In this document: piece by piece, positions 26,674 through 35,596 of the stretch
How the letters are laid out: each line of letters starts with the position of its first letter
Position numbering within the stretch: position 1 is the stretch's first letter
Source: Hallerella sp963660435
GTDB lineage: Bacteria; Fibrobacterota; Fibrobacteria; Fibrobacterales; Fibrobacteraceae
Reading direction: 5' to 3'
DNA: 64,000 nt
Assembly: GCA_963660435.1 (NCBI GenBank)
Contig: CAVKYI010000003.1
Span: 1-64,000 of the forward strand
The notes under the pieces: generated by a model
What the model was told of the DNA's origin: nothing
Database searches by the model: none
Seen by the model: the letters and a program-made list of their open reading frames with translations, nothing else
Translations under genes and position numbers: made by a program

Positions 26674-28917
26674 CTATTCGTCCAGGAACTTCAAGAATCT
26701 GTCGTAAGGTCCCGGTAGCTTCGCTTCGGGACTTTTCTCGTCTTCATCGCTGTCGCTTAATTTGTCTGCAATGAACTTGCAAAGACGCGTGTAGCGGTGT
26801 TGCATCCTGTTGTTTCGAATCGCTTCGTCCAAGGCTCCGTTTCCCGACAGCACCCAGACATGTCCCTTGGCCCGCGTAATTCCCGTGTAGATCAGGTTTC
26901 TCTGCAACATGCGATGGTGCGAAGAGTCCAGGACGATGACAACCGCAGGATATTCGCTGCCTTGGCTTTTGTGAATGGTGCAGGCATAGGCTAGGGCGAG
27001 TTCTTCGAGTTCGTCGCCTTCGTAGCCGACCAGATGTCCTTCGAAATCCACGGTAATCTTTTGCGCAACCTTTTCGAGCGCGACGATCTTTCCGACGTCC
27101 CCGTTGAAGACGTTCTTTTCGTAATTGTTTCGGATCTGCATTACGCGGTCTCCCCGTTTCCAGGAGATTCCTCGCGAATCGAAACCTTTTGGCGCGTCGT
27201 TCAGGAGCTTTTGCAAAAAGCTGTTCAGTTCGATGGTTCCGAGCGGTCCTCTGTGCATTGGGACAAGAACCTGCAAGTCTCCGGATCGCGTCTTGAAGAG
27301 CGAAGGAATTTTTTCCGTGACGATTTCCGAGAGCAAGCTCAACGCGTCTTCCGGATTGTCGAAAGGAACGTAGTGAAAATTGTTTCCTTCCAGGGGAACG
27401 GGCTTTATCCCCTGGTTGATGAGTGTCGCTTTTTCGGCGATATCGTTTCCGCCCGTCTGCCGGAAGATTTTCTCCAGGCGAATGCCCGGAATTTGCGGAA
27501 CGGAAAGCAGGTCGCAAAGCACGTTTCCCGGTCCGATGCTCGGCAGCTGGTCCTTGTCTCCGACGAGAATCAGGCGCGTGCGTTTCGGGATGGCCTTCAT
27601 CAGGCCCGCGCAAAGCCAGGAATCGACCATGCTGAATTCATCGACGACGAGAATTCCCGTTTCGATTGGAAAATTTTCGTTGCGCATGAACCGCCGCGAC
27701 GTCGGGTCGATTTCCAGCAAGCGGTGCAAGGTCTTTGCCGGATGCCCGGTGACATCCTGCATTCTCTTTGCGGCGCGACCCGTAGGAGCCGCAAGCGTCA
27801 CGTCGATTTCCTTTCTTTCCGCAAGCGCGAGAATTCCCTTGAGGAGCGTCGTCTTTCCCGTGCCGGGTCCTCCCGTAACGATGAAAATTTTGCTCTGGAA
27901 CGCTCGGACGATACCCGCCTTCTGGATTGGGTCGTAAGAAAATCCCTGCGCCTTTTCGAAATCCGACAGAAAGTTTTCAAGTTCCCGGGAGTCTTCGGCG
28001 TTCAAGTCTTCCGAAGAGGAAATCCTTTCGGCGACAAAGCTTGCGATGAAATTTTCCGCATGGACGAGACTCGGGATGGCGATGCAGCTTTCGTCGCGGT
28101 CTAGACGGTTCTGTTTCAGAAGACGTTCGAGCGCAAAGAGGATGTTTCCCGCTTCGTCATCGGTTTCGATCGGAAGACGAAGCTCCTTGACGGTGTTCTG
28201 CAACAGGACGTCTTGCGGCAGAAAAGTGTGTCCTTCTCCGGAAGAAGCCTTGAATATCGCGTAGCAGAGGCCCGCTTCGATTCGCGCTTCGTTCCACTCG
28301 GAAATCCCGACCTTGCGCGCGATTTCGTCTGCCTTGACAAATCCGATTCCCCAGATTTCTTCGCAGAGAATATAGGGGTTTTCGGAAAGGATTCGAACCG
28401 TGTTTGTCGAATACTGCTTCCACAGGCGCAAGGCGACGCTTCCGGTAATTCCATGTCCATAGAGAAAAAGCATCGTTTCGCGGCTTTCGCGCATCTGCTT
28501 CCAATCGTGCAGGAACTGCGTCACTTTCTTTCCCGAAAAGCCCTTTATCTTTTTCTTGGCGAGCCTGTCTCCGTCGCCATCGAGAATGGAAACGAGGTCT
28601 GCGCCAAAGGTTTCGACAAGTCTCTTGGCGGTTGCCGGCCCTATCCCCTTGAAAAGTCCTCCGGAAAGATAGGCGACAAGGCCCTCTCCGCTTGTCGGGA
28701 AAACGGTCTCGCTCTGGACGCAGACGAACTGCCTTCCATACTTCGGATGCGTTTTCCATTCCCCTTCCATTCGCATCGTTTCGCCGGCGGAAAGTTCGGG
28801 AAACGTTCCAGTAACGGTGACCGGACGATCTTCGCCGGGGACGACAAACCTTAATACCGAAAACCCGTTTGCGTCGTTTCGGAAGGTGATGTTCTTTAGA
28901 GTTCCTTCGATTTGCAT
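26674..28917 (-). CDS. recD2: RecD2-family 5'-3' DNA helicase
   Basis: This 747-residue SF1B helicase is of the kind found in bacteria without RecBCD. It has an N-terminal OB-like extension ('LKNITFRNDANGFSVLRF', residues 7-24), helix-hairpin-helix-like repeats around 95-200, Walker A 'VTGGPGTGKTTLLKG' near 340, Walker B 'ILVVDEFSMVDS' near 420, and the C-terminal UvrD-like 'YACTIHKSQGSEYP' near 640. It acts in DNA repair and mismatch-associated processing. Length fits RecD2 (720-830). No recB or recC is present nearby. Confidence 0.95.
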   Translation of the reverse strand: MQIEGTLKNITFRNDANGFSVLRFVVPGEDRPVTVTGTFPELSAGETMRMEGEWKTHPKYGRQFVCVQSETVFPTSGEGLVAYLSGGLFKGIGPATAKRLVETFGADLVSILDGDGDRLAKKKIKGFSGKKVTQFLHDWKQMRESRETMLFLYGHGITGSVALRLWKQYSTNTVRILSENPYILCEEIWGIGFVKADEIARKVGISEWNEARIEAGLCYAIFKASSGEGHTFLPQDVLLQNTVKELRLPIETDDEAGNILFALERLLKQNRLDRDESCIAIPSLVHAENFIASFVAERISSSEDLNAEDSRELENFLSDFEKAQGFSYDPIQKAGIVRAFQSKIFIVTGGPGTGKTTLLKGILALAERKEIDVTLAAPTGRAAKRMQDVTGHPAKTLHRLLEIDPTSRRFMRNENFPIETGILVVDEFSMVDSWLCAGLMKAIPKRTRLILVGDKDQLPSIGPGNVLCDLLSVPQIPGIRLEKIFRQTGGNDIAEKATLINQGIKPVPLEGNNFHYVPFDNPEDALSLLSEIVTEKIPSLFKTRSGDLQVLVPMHRGPLGTIELNSFLQKLLNDAPKGFDSRGISWKRGDRVMQIRNNYEKNVFNGDVGKIVALEKVAQKITVDFEGHLVGYEGDELEELALAYACTIHKSQGSEYPAVVIVLDSSHHRMLQRNLIYTGITRAKGHVWVLSGNGALDEAIRNNRMQHRYTRLCKFIADKLSDSDEDEKSPEAKLPGPYDRFLKFLDE

Positions 28918-28932
28918 GTGCTTTTAAAATTC

Positions 28933-28961
28933 AAAAGGAATGCTTGTGCGGCATTCCTTTT
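28933..28961 (-). terminator. Likely terminator after the 31-aa gene
   Basis: AAAAGGAATGC-N7-GCATTCCTTTT is a perfect 11-bp stem between the small COX24-type gene and recD2, followed on the minus strand by TT and a weak T-rich tract. Confidence 0.6.
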
Positions 28962-28988
28962 CCGTTGTCTTAAAAAGAACCCGGCTGG

Positions 28989-29084
28989 TTAGCGGAGTTT
29001 CTTTTTCTGGCGATCACGACGACGACGTTTTTTCCGCTTGTGAGTCGCAATCTTCTTACGCTTTCTTTTCTTTCCGCAAGGCAT
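28989..29084 (-). CDS. AURKAIP1/COX24-domain ribosomal-like protein
   Basis: A 31-residue, extremely basic protein that begins MPCGKKRKRKKIATHKRKKR. The pattern M-P-x-G-K-K-R-K-R-x-K-x-x-T-H-K-R-K-K-R is that of the small bacterial COX24/AURKAIP1-domain proteins, related to ribosomal protein bS22 and mitochondrial mS38, which sit at the small-subunit decoding centre. A GGAGA ribosome site precedes the ATG, and a hairpin follows the stop. It stands alone upstream of recD2. The gene is easily missed because of its size. Confidence 0.85.
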   Translation of the reverse strand: MPCGKKRKRKKIATHKRKKRRRRDRQKKKLR

Positions 29085-29292
29085 GAGATTATCTCCAAAA
29101 AAGGTTAAACTTCTGTTTGTATGGACTAAAAAGAGAAAATTTTGGGCGTTTTGTCAAGGGTGAAGTTCGCAAGCGGAGGCGTTTGACGATTTTTGCAAAA
29201 AAACGAAGGAAAAACGTACCGTTCTTCGTTTCGATGTCGGGAATGGGATGTCGCAAGGAAAGGAACCTGGAAAATTCTAGATTGTTCCCGTG

Positions 29293-30306
29293 ATGAAGGC
29301 TTACATTCTCCGCAGGCTTCTGTTGATGATTCCCACGCTGCTCGGGATCTCGATTGTCTGCTTTGCCCTGGTTCAGCTGATTCCGGGTGGACCTGTCGAG
29401 GAGATGGTCGCAAAAGTCCAGGCTGCGTCCGCACATGGAGGCGCATCTGCTTCCCGATCGATTTCTCCGGAACAGATCGCGCAGATCCAAAGCTATTTCG
29501 GTTTCGACAAGCCGGCGTGGAAACGCTATCTCGTTTGGCTGTGGAACATCTTCCATCTGGATTTGGGAACATCCTACACTTATGGGCTTCCGGTGTGGAA
29601 CGTGATTTCTTCGAGATTTCCCGTGTCACTGGCCTTTGGTCTGACTTCGTTTTTCCTTAGTTACCTGGTTTGCGTTCCTCTCGGGCTCGCGAAAGCGGTA
29701 AGGAACAATTCCCTGTTCGACAAGATTTCGTCGGGGGCGATTTTTTCCGGCTACGTGATGCCCGGCTATGCGCTCGGAATCTTGCTTATCATTTTTCTTG
29801 CGGGAGGTTCGTTCCTCGACATCTTTCCGCTCGGTGGCATCGTCTCCGAAAATTTCGAGGAGCTTTCCCTAGGCGGAAAGATCGGGGACATCCTTTCGCA
29901 TTGGACGCTTCCCATGCTCTGCTACATGATAGGCGAATTTGCGTTCTTGACATTCTTGATGAAAAACAGCGTTCTCGAGGAACTGGGCAGGGAATACATG
30001 CGGACGGCTCTCGCCAAGGGACTTTCCTTTCGGGAAGCCCTAGTGCGCCATGCGCTCCGAAACGCCCTGATTCCAATCGTCACTCGGCTTTCCGAAGTCT
30101 TTTCGCTTCTCTTCGCCGGAGCGCTTCTCATCGAGAAGGTTTTCGACATCGACGGCATGGGGCTTCTCTACTACAATTCGATGGTGAATCGCGATTACAA
30201 CGTGGTGATGGGAATCATCTTGCTTTCCAGCGTTCTCGCGATGTTCGGGCGGCTTTTCAGCGACATTCTCTATACGTGGGTGGATCCCCGGATCCGGTTT
30301 GAATAG
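29293..30306 (+). CDS. yejB: Peptide ABC transporter permease, YejB type
   Basis: This inner-membrane permease belongs to an oligopeptide/microcin-C-type importer. The 337-residue protein has about six membrane segments, starting with 'YILRRLLLMIPTLLGISIVCF'. A YejB-like insert follows the first segment (residues 36-75), and the permease EAA loop is near residues 235-265 ('REYMRTALAKGLSFREALVRHALRNALIP' region). The ATG at 29293 is preferred to the GTG 3 bases before. It overlaps or abuts yejE, and an ATPase follows. No yejA binding-protein gene is in the window. Confidence 0.92.
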   Translation: MKAYILRRLLLMIPTLLGISIVCFALVQLIPGGPVEEMVAKVQAASAHGGASASRSISPEQIAQIQSYFGFDKPAWKRYLVWLWNIFHLDLGTSYTYGLPVWNVISSRFPVSLAFGLTSFFLSYLVCVPLGLAKAVRNNSLFDKISSGAIFSGYVMPGYALGILLIIFLAGGSFLDIFPLGGIVSENFEELSLGGKIGDILSHWTLPMLCYMIGEFAFLTFLMKNSVLEELGREYMRTALAKGLSFREALVRHALRNALIPIVTRLSEVFSLLFAGALLIEKVFDIDGMGLLYYNSMVNRDYNVVMGIILLSSVLAMFGRLFSDILYTWVDPRIRFE

Positions 30307-30307
30307 A

Positions 30308-31345
30308 ATGATTTCACTGTCCCCCGAAATGAAAAAGAAATGGAACCGCTTCCGGAAGAACAGGCTGGCGTTCCGCTCGTTTTGCGTCTTGGCGATTGCC
30401 TATGCGCTTTCCCTTCTTTCGCCTTGGCTTGTAAACGACGAGCCTCTTCTCTTGCGCTTTGAAGGGAAAACCTATTTCCCGGCTTTTGTCACTTATTCGG
30501 AAAGGGATTTCGGGGGCGCCTACCAAACGGAACCGGACTATCCGACGCTTCTCCGCGAAGCGAAAGAGGATGGAAAAAAAGTCTGGGCGCTGATGCCGCC
30601 AATAGCCAGGGATCCTCTCAAGGCGGATCTTTCCCTGGACGGAACGCCGCCTTTTGCGCCCAGCCGATTGCACGTACTCGGAACCGACGCGAACGGGCGC
30701 GACGTATTGGCTAGGCTTATCCACGGATTTCGGATCTGCATGAGTTTCAGCCTGCTTCTGACTTTTCTCGGAACGTTCCTCGGCATTGTCGTCGGAGGCG
30801 TCCAGGGATATCTAGGCGGCAAGTGGGATATCCTTATGCAGCGAGGCATCGAAATCTGGTCGTCCCTCCCGTTTCTCTATGTGGTCATTCTCGTCGGTTC
30901 GATTTACGGGCGGAGCTTTTTCATGTTGATCGTCATCATGGCGATTTTTAACTGGGTGTCTCTCAGCTACTATATGCGCGCGGAATATTTAAAACTGCGA
31001 TCTCTGCAATATGTTCGGGCGGCGAAAGCTCTCGGCTTTGGACATTTGCACATTTTCTTTCGGGAAATTCTCCCCAATGCGCTTACACCGGTGATATCCC
31101 TTTTCCCGTTCACGCTTATCGGCGGAATCGGCAGCTTGACATCGCTGGATTTTCTGGGATTTGGCCTGGAGCCTCCTACGCCATCCTGGGGCGAGCTGAT
31201 GAGCCAGGGGCTCAACAATCTGTATGCGCCCTGGATTTCCGTGAGCACGGTATGCGCCCTTTTCGTTACGCTCCTGCTCACGACATTTGTCGGCGAGGGC
31301 GTTCGCGACGCGATGGATCCGAAATCGGGAGACCGCTATGAATGA
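30308..31345 (+). CDS. yejE: Peptide ABC transporter permease, YejE type
   Basis: This is the second permease of the same importer. The 345-residue protein has an N-terminal hydrophobic segment (about 22-40), then the long periplasmic loop typical of YejE ('YFPAFVTYSERDFGGAYQTEPDYPTLL' area, residues 60-90), then the TM domain with 'LGTDANGRDVLARLIHG' near 125 and the EAA loop 'YVRAAKALGFGHLHIFFREILPNALTPV' area near 235. ATG 30308 lies 1 base after the yejB stop; a TTG at 30299 in frame is less likely. The ATPase gene overlaps its last 8 bases. Confidence 0.92.
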   Translation: MISLSPEMKKKWNRFRKNRLAFRSFCVLAIAYALSLLSPWLVNDEPLLLRFEGKTYFPAFVTYSERDFGGAYQTEPDYPTLLREAKEDGKKVWALMPPIARDPLKADLSLDGTPPFAPSRLHVLGTDANGRDVLARLIHGFRICMSFSLLLTFLGTFLGIVVGGVQGYLGGKWDILMQRGIEIWSSLPFLYVVILVGSIYGRSFFMLIVIMAIFNWVSLSYYMRAEYLKLRSLQYVRAAKALGFGHLHIFFREILPNALTPVISLFPFTLIGGIGSLTSLDFLGFGLEPPTPSWGELMSQGLNNLYAPWISVSTVCALFVTLLLTTFVGEGVRDAMDPKSGDRYE

Positions 31346-32294
31346 TATAATCCTTTCGGTCAGGGATCTTTCCGTCGCGTTCGGGAAAGATCCCAGTGTC
31401 CAGGTGACAGACAATGTCTCGTTCGACATTTGCGAAGGCGAGTTCTTTGCGCTTGTCGGGGAATCGGGTTGCGGAAAGAGCGTCACGGCGATGAGCCTTG
31501 TCGGACTTTTGCCAAGACCATCCGCCAAAGTCGTTTCGGGAAGCGCATTCTTTGATGGCAAGGACCTGCTGAAGCTTTCCACGCCCGAACTGCAGAAGGT
31601 GCGCGGGCATCGGATTTCCGTGATTTTCCAGGAGCCGATGCAGGCGCTAGATCCGGTTCGTACCATTCGAAGCCAGCTGCGGGAAGCCTTGCCGGAATGC
31701 AGCGAAAAGGAATCTCTGCAAAGGATTCGCGAAGGGCTCGCGTCAGCGGGATTTTCCGACATCGGACGCGTTCTTTCCGCGTATCCTTGCGAAATGAGCG
31801 GTGGAATGCTCCAGCGCATTTGCATTGTCATGGCGCTTCTTCCCGAACCGAGGCTGATTATCGCCGACGAACCGACGACCGCCTTGGACGTGACCGTGCA
31901 GGCGATGGTTCTCCAGGTTCTAAAAGACATGGCGCAAAAAGCCGGAACGGCGGTTCTCCTGATTACGCACAATATGGGAATCGTCGCCCAATACGCGAAG
32001 AGGGTCGCCGTGATGTATGCGGGAAGAATGATGGAATGCGGAACGAGCCGCGAAGTCATCTTGTCTCCGATGCACCCTTATACGCAGGGACTGATTGCCG
32101 CAATTCCCAAGGGCTTTTCCGATGTTTCCAGGATGGAACCCATTCCCGGAAACGTTCCCGCCCCGTCGGAATTTGTCGATGGGTGCCGGTTTGCCGCCAG
32201 ATGTCGATTTGCCGAAGAACGGTGCGCGGAAAATCCGCCGCGAATCGGAGATGAACGGCATTTTGCGTATTGCTTTAAAAATGAAACCCGATAG
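31338..32294 (+). CDS. Peptide ABC transporter ATP-binding protein (DppD/OppD type)
   Basis: This 318-residue ATPase powers the upstream permeases. It has Walker A 'GESGCGKS' near residue 40, Q-loop in 'VIFQEPMQALDP' near 95, signature 'EMSGGMLQRI' near 155, Walker B 'LIIADEPTTALD' near 170, and the C-terminal oligopeptide-transporter cysteine cluster 'CRFAARCRFAEERC' near 280-295. Only one ATPase is present; YejF itself is a fused double ATPase and Opp/Dpp have two genes. So either a partner is encoded elsewhere or this acts as a homodimer. The 3' end overlaps a convergent gene by 20 bases. Confidence 0.92.
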   Translation: MNDIILSVRDLSVAFGKDPSVQVTDNVSFDICEGEFFALVGESGCGKSVTAMSLVGLLPRPSAKVVSGSAFFDGKDLLKLSTPELQKVRGHRISVIFQEPMQALDPVRTIRSQLREALPECSEKESLQRIREGLASAGFSDIGRVLSAYPCEMSGGMLQRICIVMALLPEPRLIIADEPTTALDVTVQAMVLQVLKDMAQKAGTAVLLITHNMGIVAQYAKRVAVMYAGRMMECGTSREVILSPMHPYTQGLIAAIPKGFSDVSRMEPIPGNVPAPSEFVDGCRFAARCRFAEERCAENPPRIGDERHFAYCFKNETR

Positions 32295-33660
32295 AAAGGT
32301 CGAAAGCGAAGCCCGTTCTGAAAATCGAGGCGCTTTTGCCTTTCGATGAATTTCCCAGGCCGATATCTTTGCTCTGGCCGTTATCCGTGGTCTTTTCGAA
32401 ATCCTTGATGACGAGGAACGGAATGAGCTGGTAGCAATCCGCGGCAAGAAAAAATTTTTGACTTGGGGTTTTCGATACAAGGGACAGGTTCGCAATGACG
32501 CCTGCCGCTTTAAGGCTTCCCGTATAATCCGTAGCTCGTGTCTTTCGCACAAAAATAGAAGTCGTCACCGATTCCAGGGACATGTCTAGATTCCCTTGCG
32601 CATAGACGAAGTTCGTGGAAATACCCGGCTGCACGAGAAAATGTCCCGGATAAAACGAAAAATCCTTTTCCGCCTTGAAGTACGACAGGAATCCGTTCGC
32701 TTCGCCGAAAAGTCGATAATCGCGCTTGAAATAAGCGAAGGAAAATGCCTGCAACAGGGAATAGTTCAGCATTCGGTTGGGGGCGAGCGTTTCGTAGAAT
32801 CGCGTCTTGTCGTGCGGAAAGGAAACTTGCAGCAAGATTCCGCCCGCCTGGAGTTCGAGGAAAGAGCTTCTCCAGGAAACGTCAAGTCCTTCCACGTTCG
32901 CCTTGATGGGCAAAAAGGCAAATCGCTTGGATCTGTCATCTTCGGTTCGAATCCCGAAAAGCCGGGAATCCAGATTTGTCCAAAAAATGTCGGCGGAAAA
33001 AGTTCCCCGGTCGAAGCGATACGCATACTCGGAGCGTAACCGAAAAAGGCGCGAAGAATCCCTTACTGCGTAGGTGTCGTCTTTGGGGGATTCTCTGCGG
33101 GATTCCCAAAGATTTCCGCTGACCTGGATGGAATGTTTTCGTAGCCGGCTTCCCAAGAATACGCCGCGGCCTAGAAAATTTCCGCGATAGACCAGGTTCA
33201 CCGTGTCGAGAACCGAGTTCTCGCTTTCGCTGGTCCACGTCGCCCAAAATTCTCCGACAGAGAATCTGCCCAGTTTCACGCCAAGAAAGAGCAGGGAATC
33301 CGCAGCGTGTATTTCCGAAACGACATCGAAATGTCGAAAATCACCGCTTCCCGAAAAGTTTGCACCGAGAAGGATGTTCCGAAAGTTGCCCCGCAAGCCA
33401 AGGTGCGCATTTTGGAGCAGAGCGTCCGATTCGAGTTTCCAGGAATTTTCAAGAGAGGCGTTCGCCCGGTATCTTTGAAGACCGACATCGACGAGAAGAA
33501 CGCCCGTTTGGAGGGAATCATCGACTTGGCAGCCGGAAACATCGGCTCCTGCGTTTCCGTTCCATAAAAAAAGTCCGCGACAGCGGACTCTTCCCGCTTC
33601 GCTCCAGCTGGCGTAAATGGATATCGCCAAGGCCAGAACGCAGACGAGAAAAATTTTCAT
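32275..33660 (-). CDS. Outer-membrane beta-barrel protein, unknown
   Basis: This 461-residue protein has a signal peptide (about residues 1-22, ending YASWSEA), then amphipathic strands to the C-terminal 'FAFDLSIGFHF', ending in Phe as outer-membrane barrels do. I do not recognise the family. It lies 15 bases downstream of a large lipoprotein gene on the same strand, so the pair is probably one transcript from the promoter at 35485-35513 and may form a surface complex. Its last 20 bases overlap the convergent ATPase gene. Confidence 0.75.
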   Translation of the reverse strand: MKIFLVCVLALAISIYASWSEAGRVRCRGLFLWNGNAGADVSGCQVDDSLQTGVLLVDVGLQRYRANASLENSWKLESDALLQNAHLGLRGNFRNILLGANFSGSGDFRHFDVVSEIHAADSLLFLGVKLGRFSVGEFWATWTSESENSVLDTVNLVYRGNFLGRGVFLGSRLRKHSIQVSGNLWESRRESPKDDTYAVRDSSRLFRLRSEYAYRFDRGTFSADIFWTNLDSRLFGIRTEDDRSKRFAFLPIKANVEGLDVSWRSSFLELQAGGILLQVSFPHDKTRFYETLAPNRMLNYSLLQAFSFAYFKRDYRLFGEANGFLSYFKAEKDFSFYPGHFLVQPGISTNFVYAQGNLDMSLESVTTSIFVRKTRATDYTGSLKAAGVIANLSLVSKTPSQKFFLAADCYQLIPFLVIKDFEKTTDNGQSKDIGLGNSSKGKSASIFRTGFAFDLSIGFHF

Positions 33661-33675
33661 TTGCGTCTTATCGCA

Positions 33676-35454
33676 CTAGCGAAAATTCGCAAGCAACACG
33701 GAAATCTTGTGCTGGTCCATATCCGGGAAGACGCCGCTGAATGTGGGATCCGGGAAGATCATCGTACGTTCAATCAGAGAAACGAATTCATCCTTTTCCG
33801 CCTCGTTTTCCGAGAGAGTCAAGACTTCCATGCTGAAATCGGAGAAAGAAAGAGTCACCTTGCCGTCCTTATCCGTGAAGTTGAGCGGATTCGGCAGTAT
33901 GTCCGCCCGTGTCGCCTTGAATTTGGTCGTGCCGCTTTCCGTCTTGCAAACGGAGGAATCCAGGGAGAACCAGGAAAGCTTCTCGTTGATGTCGTATCCT
34001 TCTTGAATGGCATATTTGCATCCATCCCAGTGAATGGAAGCATACCAATAGTTGTCTTCATCAACAGAGAAGTACATTTCGCTCAGGTCGTTGCCGAATT
34101 CTCCCTCGACGATGGACGTGTCCAGGGTTTCCTTCGCCTTTTCGAAAAGCACGTTCTCCGCATAGAGCGTGTAGGTGTCCGAATCGTATTTGTCGGCGGA
34201 AATCCAGGAAACGTATTTGGAATCCGTCTGCGCGTCTTTCCAGGTATCGACCGGATTCATCGTGTGATAGGGAAGATACTGCTGGAATCCGTCCGTGAGG
34301 TCAAAGAACTTCCGAACATTGACCTGGACATCTTCGCCGGCGATGGAAATCGTCGCTGTCCCATGAAGCGCCGTCTGGACAGAATCCAGGATATCCAGAG
34401 TCTTTTCGATTTCGTCGGCATAGAGGTCGGATTCTTCGCCTTCTCCGACAAAGGGCGAAAGGCTGGAAGCCTTTCCCGATTTCGCCTGTTCGAGCAGATA
34501 GGTGTAACTGTCCTTCAGGTTTTCAATCGCGCTGTCGAGAACATCCGGAATCGCCTTGTAGGAGGATTTCCAGGAATCCTTGACGGAAAGGAACGTGGAA
34601 TTCTTTTCGAGAAGGGAAACGGCGTGTTCCAGCTCAGCCTTGTCTTCGTCGGTCAAGTCGGAGTTTCCATAGAAAAAGGATTCCCAGTTGAGACTCGAAG
34701 TCAGCCAGTCATAGGACTTGTCGAGAGACGCGTCGAGATCGTAGGAAGCGATAACGGTGAGGAAAGCCTTGAGCGCGTTCAGCGTGCCGACGGAAAGGGC
34801 GAGTTCTCCCTGCCCGAGGTAGATTTCCAGACTCTCCGTTTCGTAGGAGAACGCGTAATCCTTGGTCTGGCGGATATTGTTCAAGAGATAGATGGCGGAG
34901 TCTATCGAGGGGAGTGCCGCGTTCGCGATGATTTCCTGGACGCGATCGTTGATGAGCTTGTCGTCGATGTCCTGTGTCTGCACCGCCGCCGAGACCGCCT
35001 TTCCCGCGAAATTGTTCCGGATGTTGAAAAGGGAGAATATTTGCTCATCGTCGTCATTTGCGAACGCCTTGTAGATGGCGCTGACATCCTTGTTGCCTAT
35101 CACGTTCGCCATCTGCGCGGCGGCAAGTCCCAGTTGGGCGTCGCAGCTGTTCGGGTAGCTTTCCAGTGCCGTCTTGAAAATGCCTTTTGCCTTTTCGGTG
35201 CGAGCCTGTAGCGCTTCAAGATCTTCGGGAGAGTTTGCGATTCCGAAGACGAATTGGACGAGGGAATCCGTCGCTTCGATCACCTGGGCACTCAAAATCT
35301 TGTTGTCGATGCTTTCACATTCGCCGACTTCGATCTTGTCGATAGGACTTGGATCGGAACCCGAGCTTCCCGACGAAGAGGAATTGCTGTCGGAACAGGC
35401 CGAGAGCAGCAAGGCTATCGACGAAAGACATACCGCGGACTGAAACAATCTCAT
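33676..35454 (-). CDS. Large serine-linker lipoprotein with TPR-like helices
   Basis: This 592-residue protein has lipobox LLLSAC (Cys near residue 20), followed by a Ser/Gly linker ('SDSNSSSSGSSGSDPSP', 21-37) typical of Fibrobacter surface lipoproteins. The N-terminal half is helical, with 'AKGIFKTALESYPNSCDAQLGLAAAQ' reminiscent of tetratricopeptide helices. The C-terminal part is mixed. Family not recognised. It has a good promoter and is followed by a barrel gene 15 bases downstream, so a lipoprotein-barrel complex at the outer membrane is plausible. Confidence 0.75.
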   Translation of the reverse strand: MRLFQSAVCLSSIALLLSACSDSNSSSSGSSGSDPSPIDKIEVGECESIDNKILSAQVIEATDSLVQFVFGIANSPEDLEALQARTEKAKGIFKTALESYPNSCDAQLGLAAAQMANVIGNKDVSAIYKAFANDDDEQIFSLFNIRNNFAGKAVSAAVQTQDIDDKLINDRVQEIIANAALPSIDSAIYLLNNIRQTKDYAFSYETESLEIYLGQGELALSVGTLNALKAFLTVIASYDLDASLDKSYDWLTSSLNWESFFYGNSDLTDEDKAELEHAVSLLEKNSTFLSVKDSWKSSYKAIPDVLDSAIENLKDSYTYLLEQAKSGKASSLSPFVGEGEESDLYADEIEKTLDILDSVQTALHGTATISIAGEDVQVNVRKFFDLTDGFQQYLPYHTMNPVDTWKDAQTDSKYVSWISADKYDSDTYTLYAENVLFEKAKETLDTSIVEGEFGNDLSEMYFSVDEDNYWYASIHWDGCKYAIQEGYDINEKLSWFSLDSSVCKTESGTTKFKATRADILPNPLNFTDKDGKVTLSFSDFSMEVLTLSENEAEKDEFVSLIERTMIFPDPTFSGVFPDMDQHKISVLLANFR

Positions 35455-35484
35455 AAAACTCTCCTAAAGGAATTGTTTCTCGAA

Positions 35485-35513
35485 ATTATAACAAAGGTCC
35501 TGGGCTTTTGCAA
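35485..35513 (-). promoter_or_regulatory. Sigma-70-type promoter of the lipoprotein-barrel operon
   Basis: Minus-strand -35 TTGCAA (35513-35508), 17 bp spacer, -10 TATAAT (35490-35485), about 30 bases before the lipoprotein start codon. Confidence 0.8.
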
Positions 35514-35596
35514 GTGACACGGCGCAAGCGTATTTTTCACAAATAGGCTGCATGTTTTCCGAATTAAGACTATATTGGAGAGAAAAGGAGGTTCCC

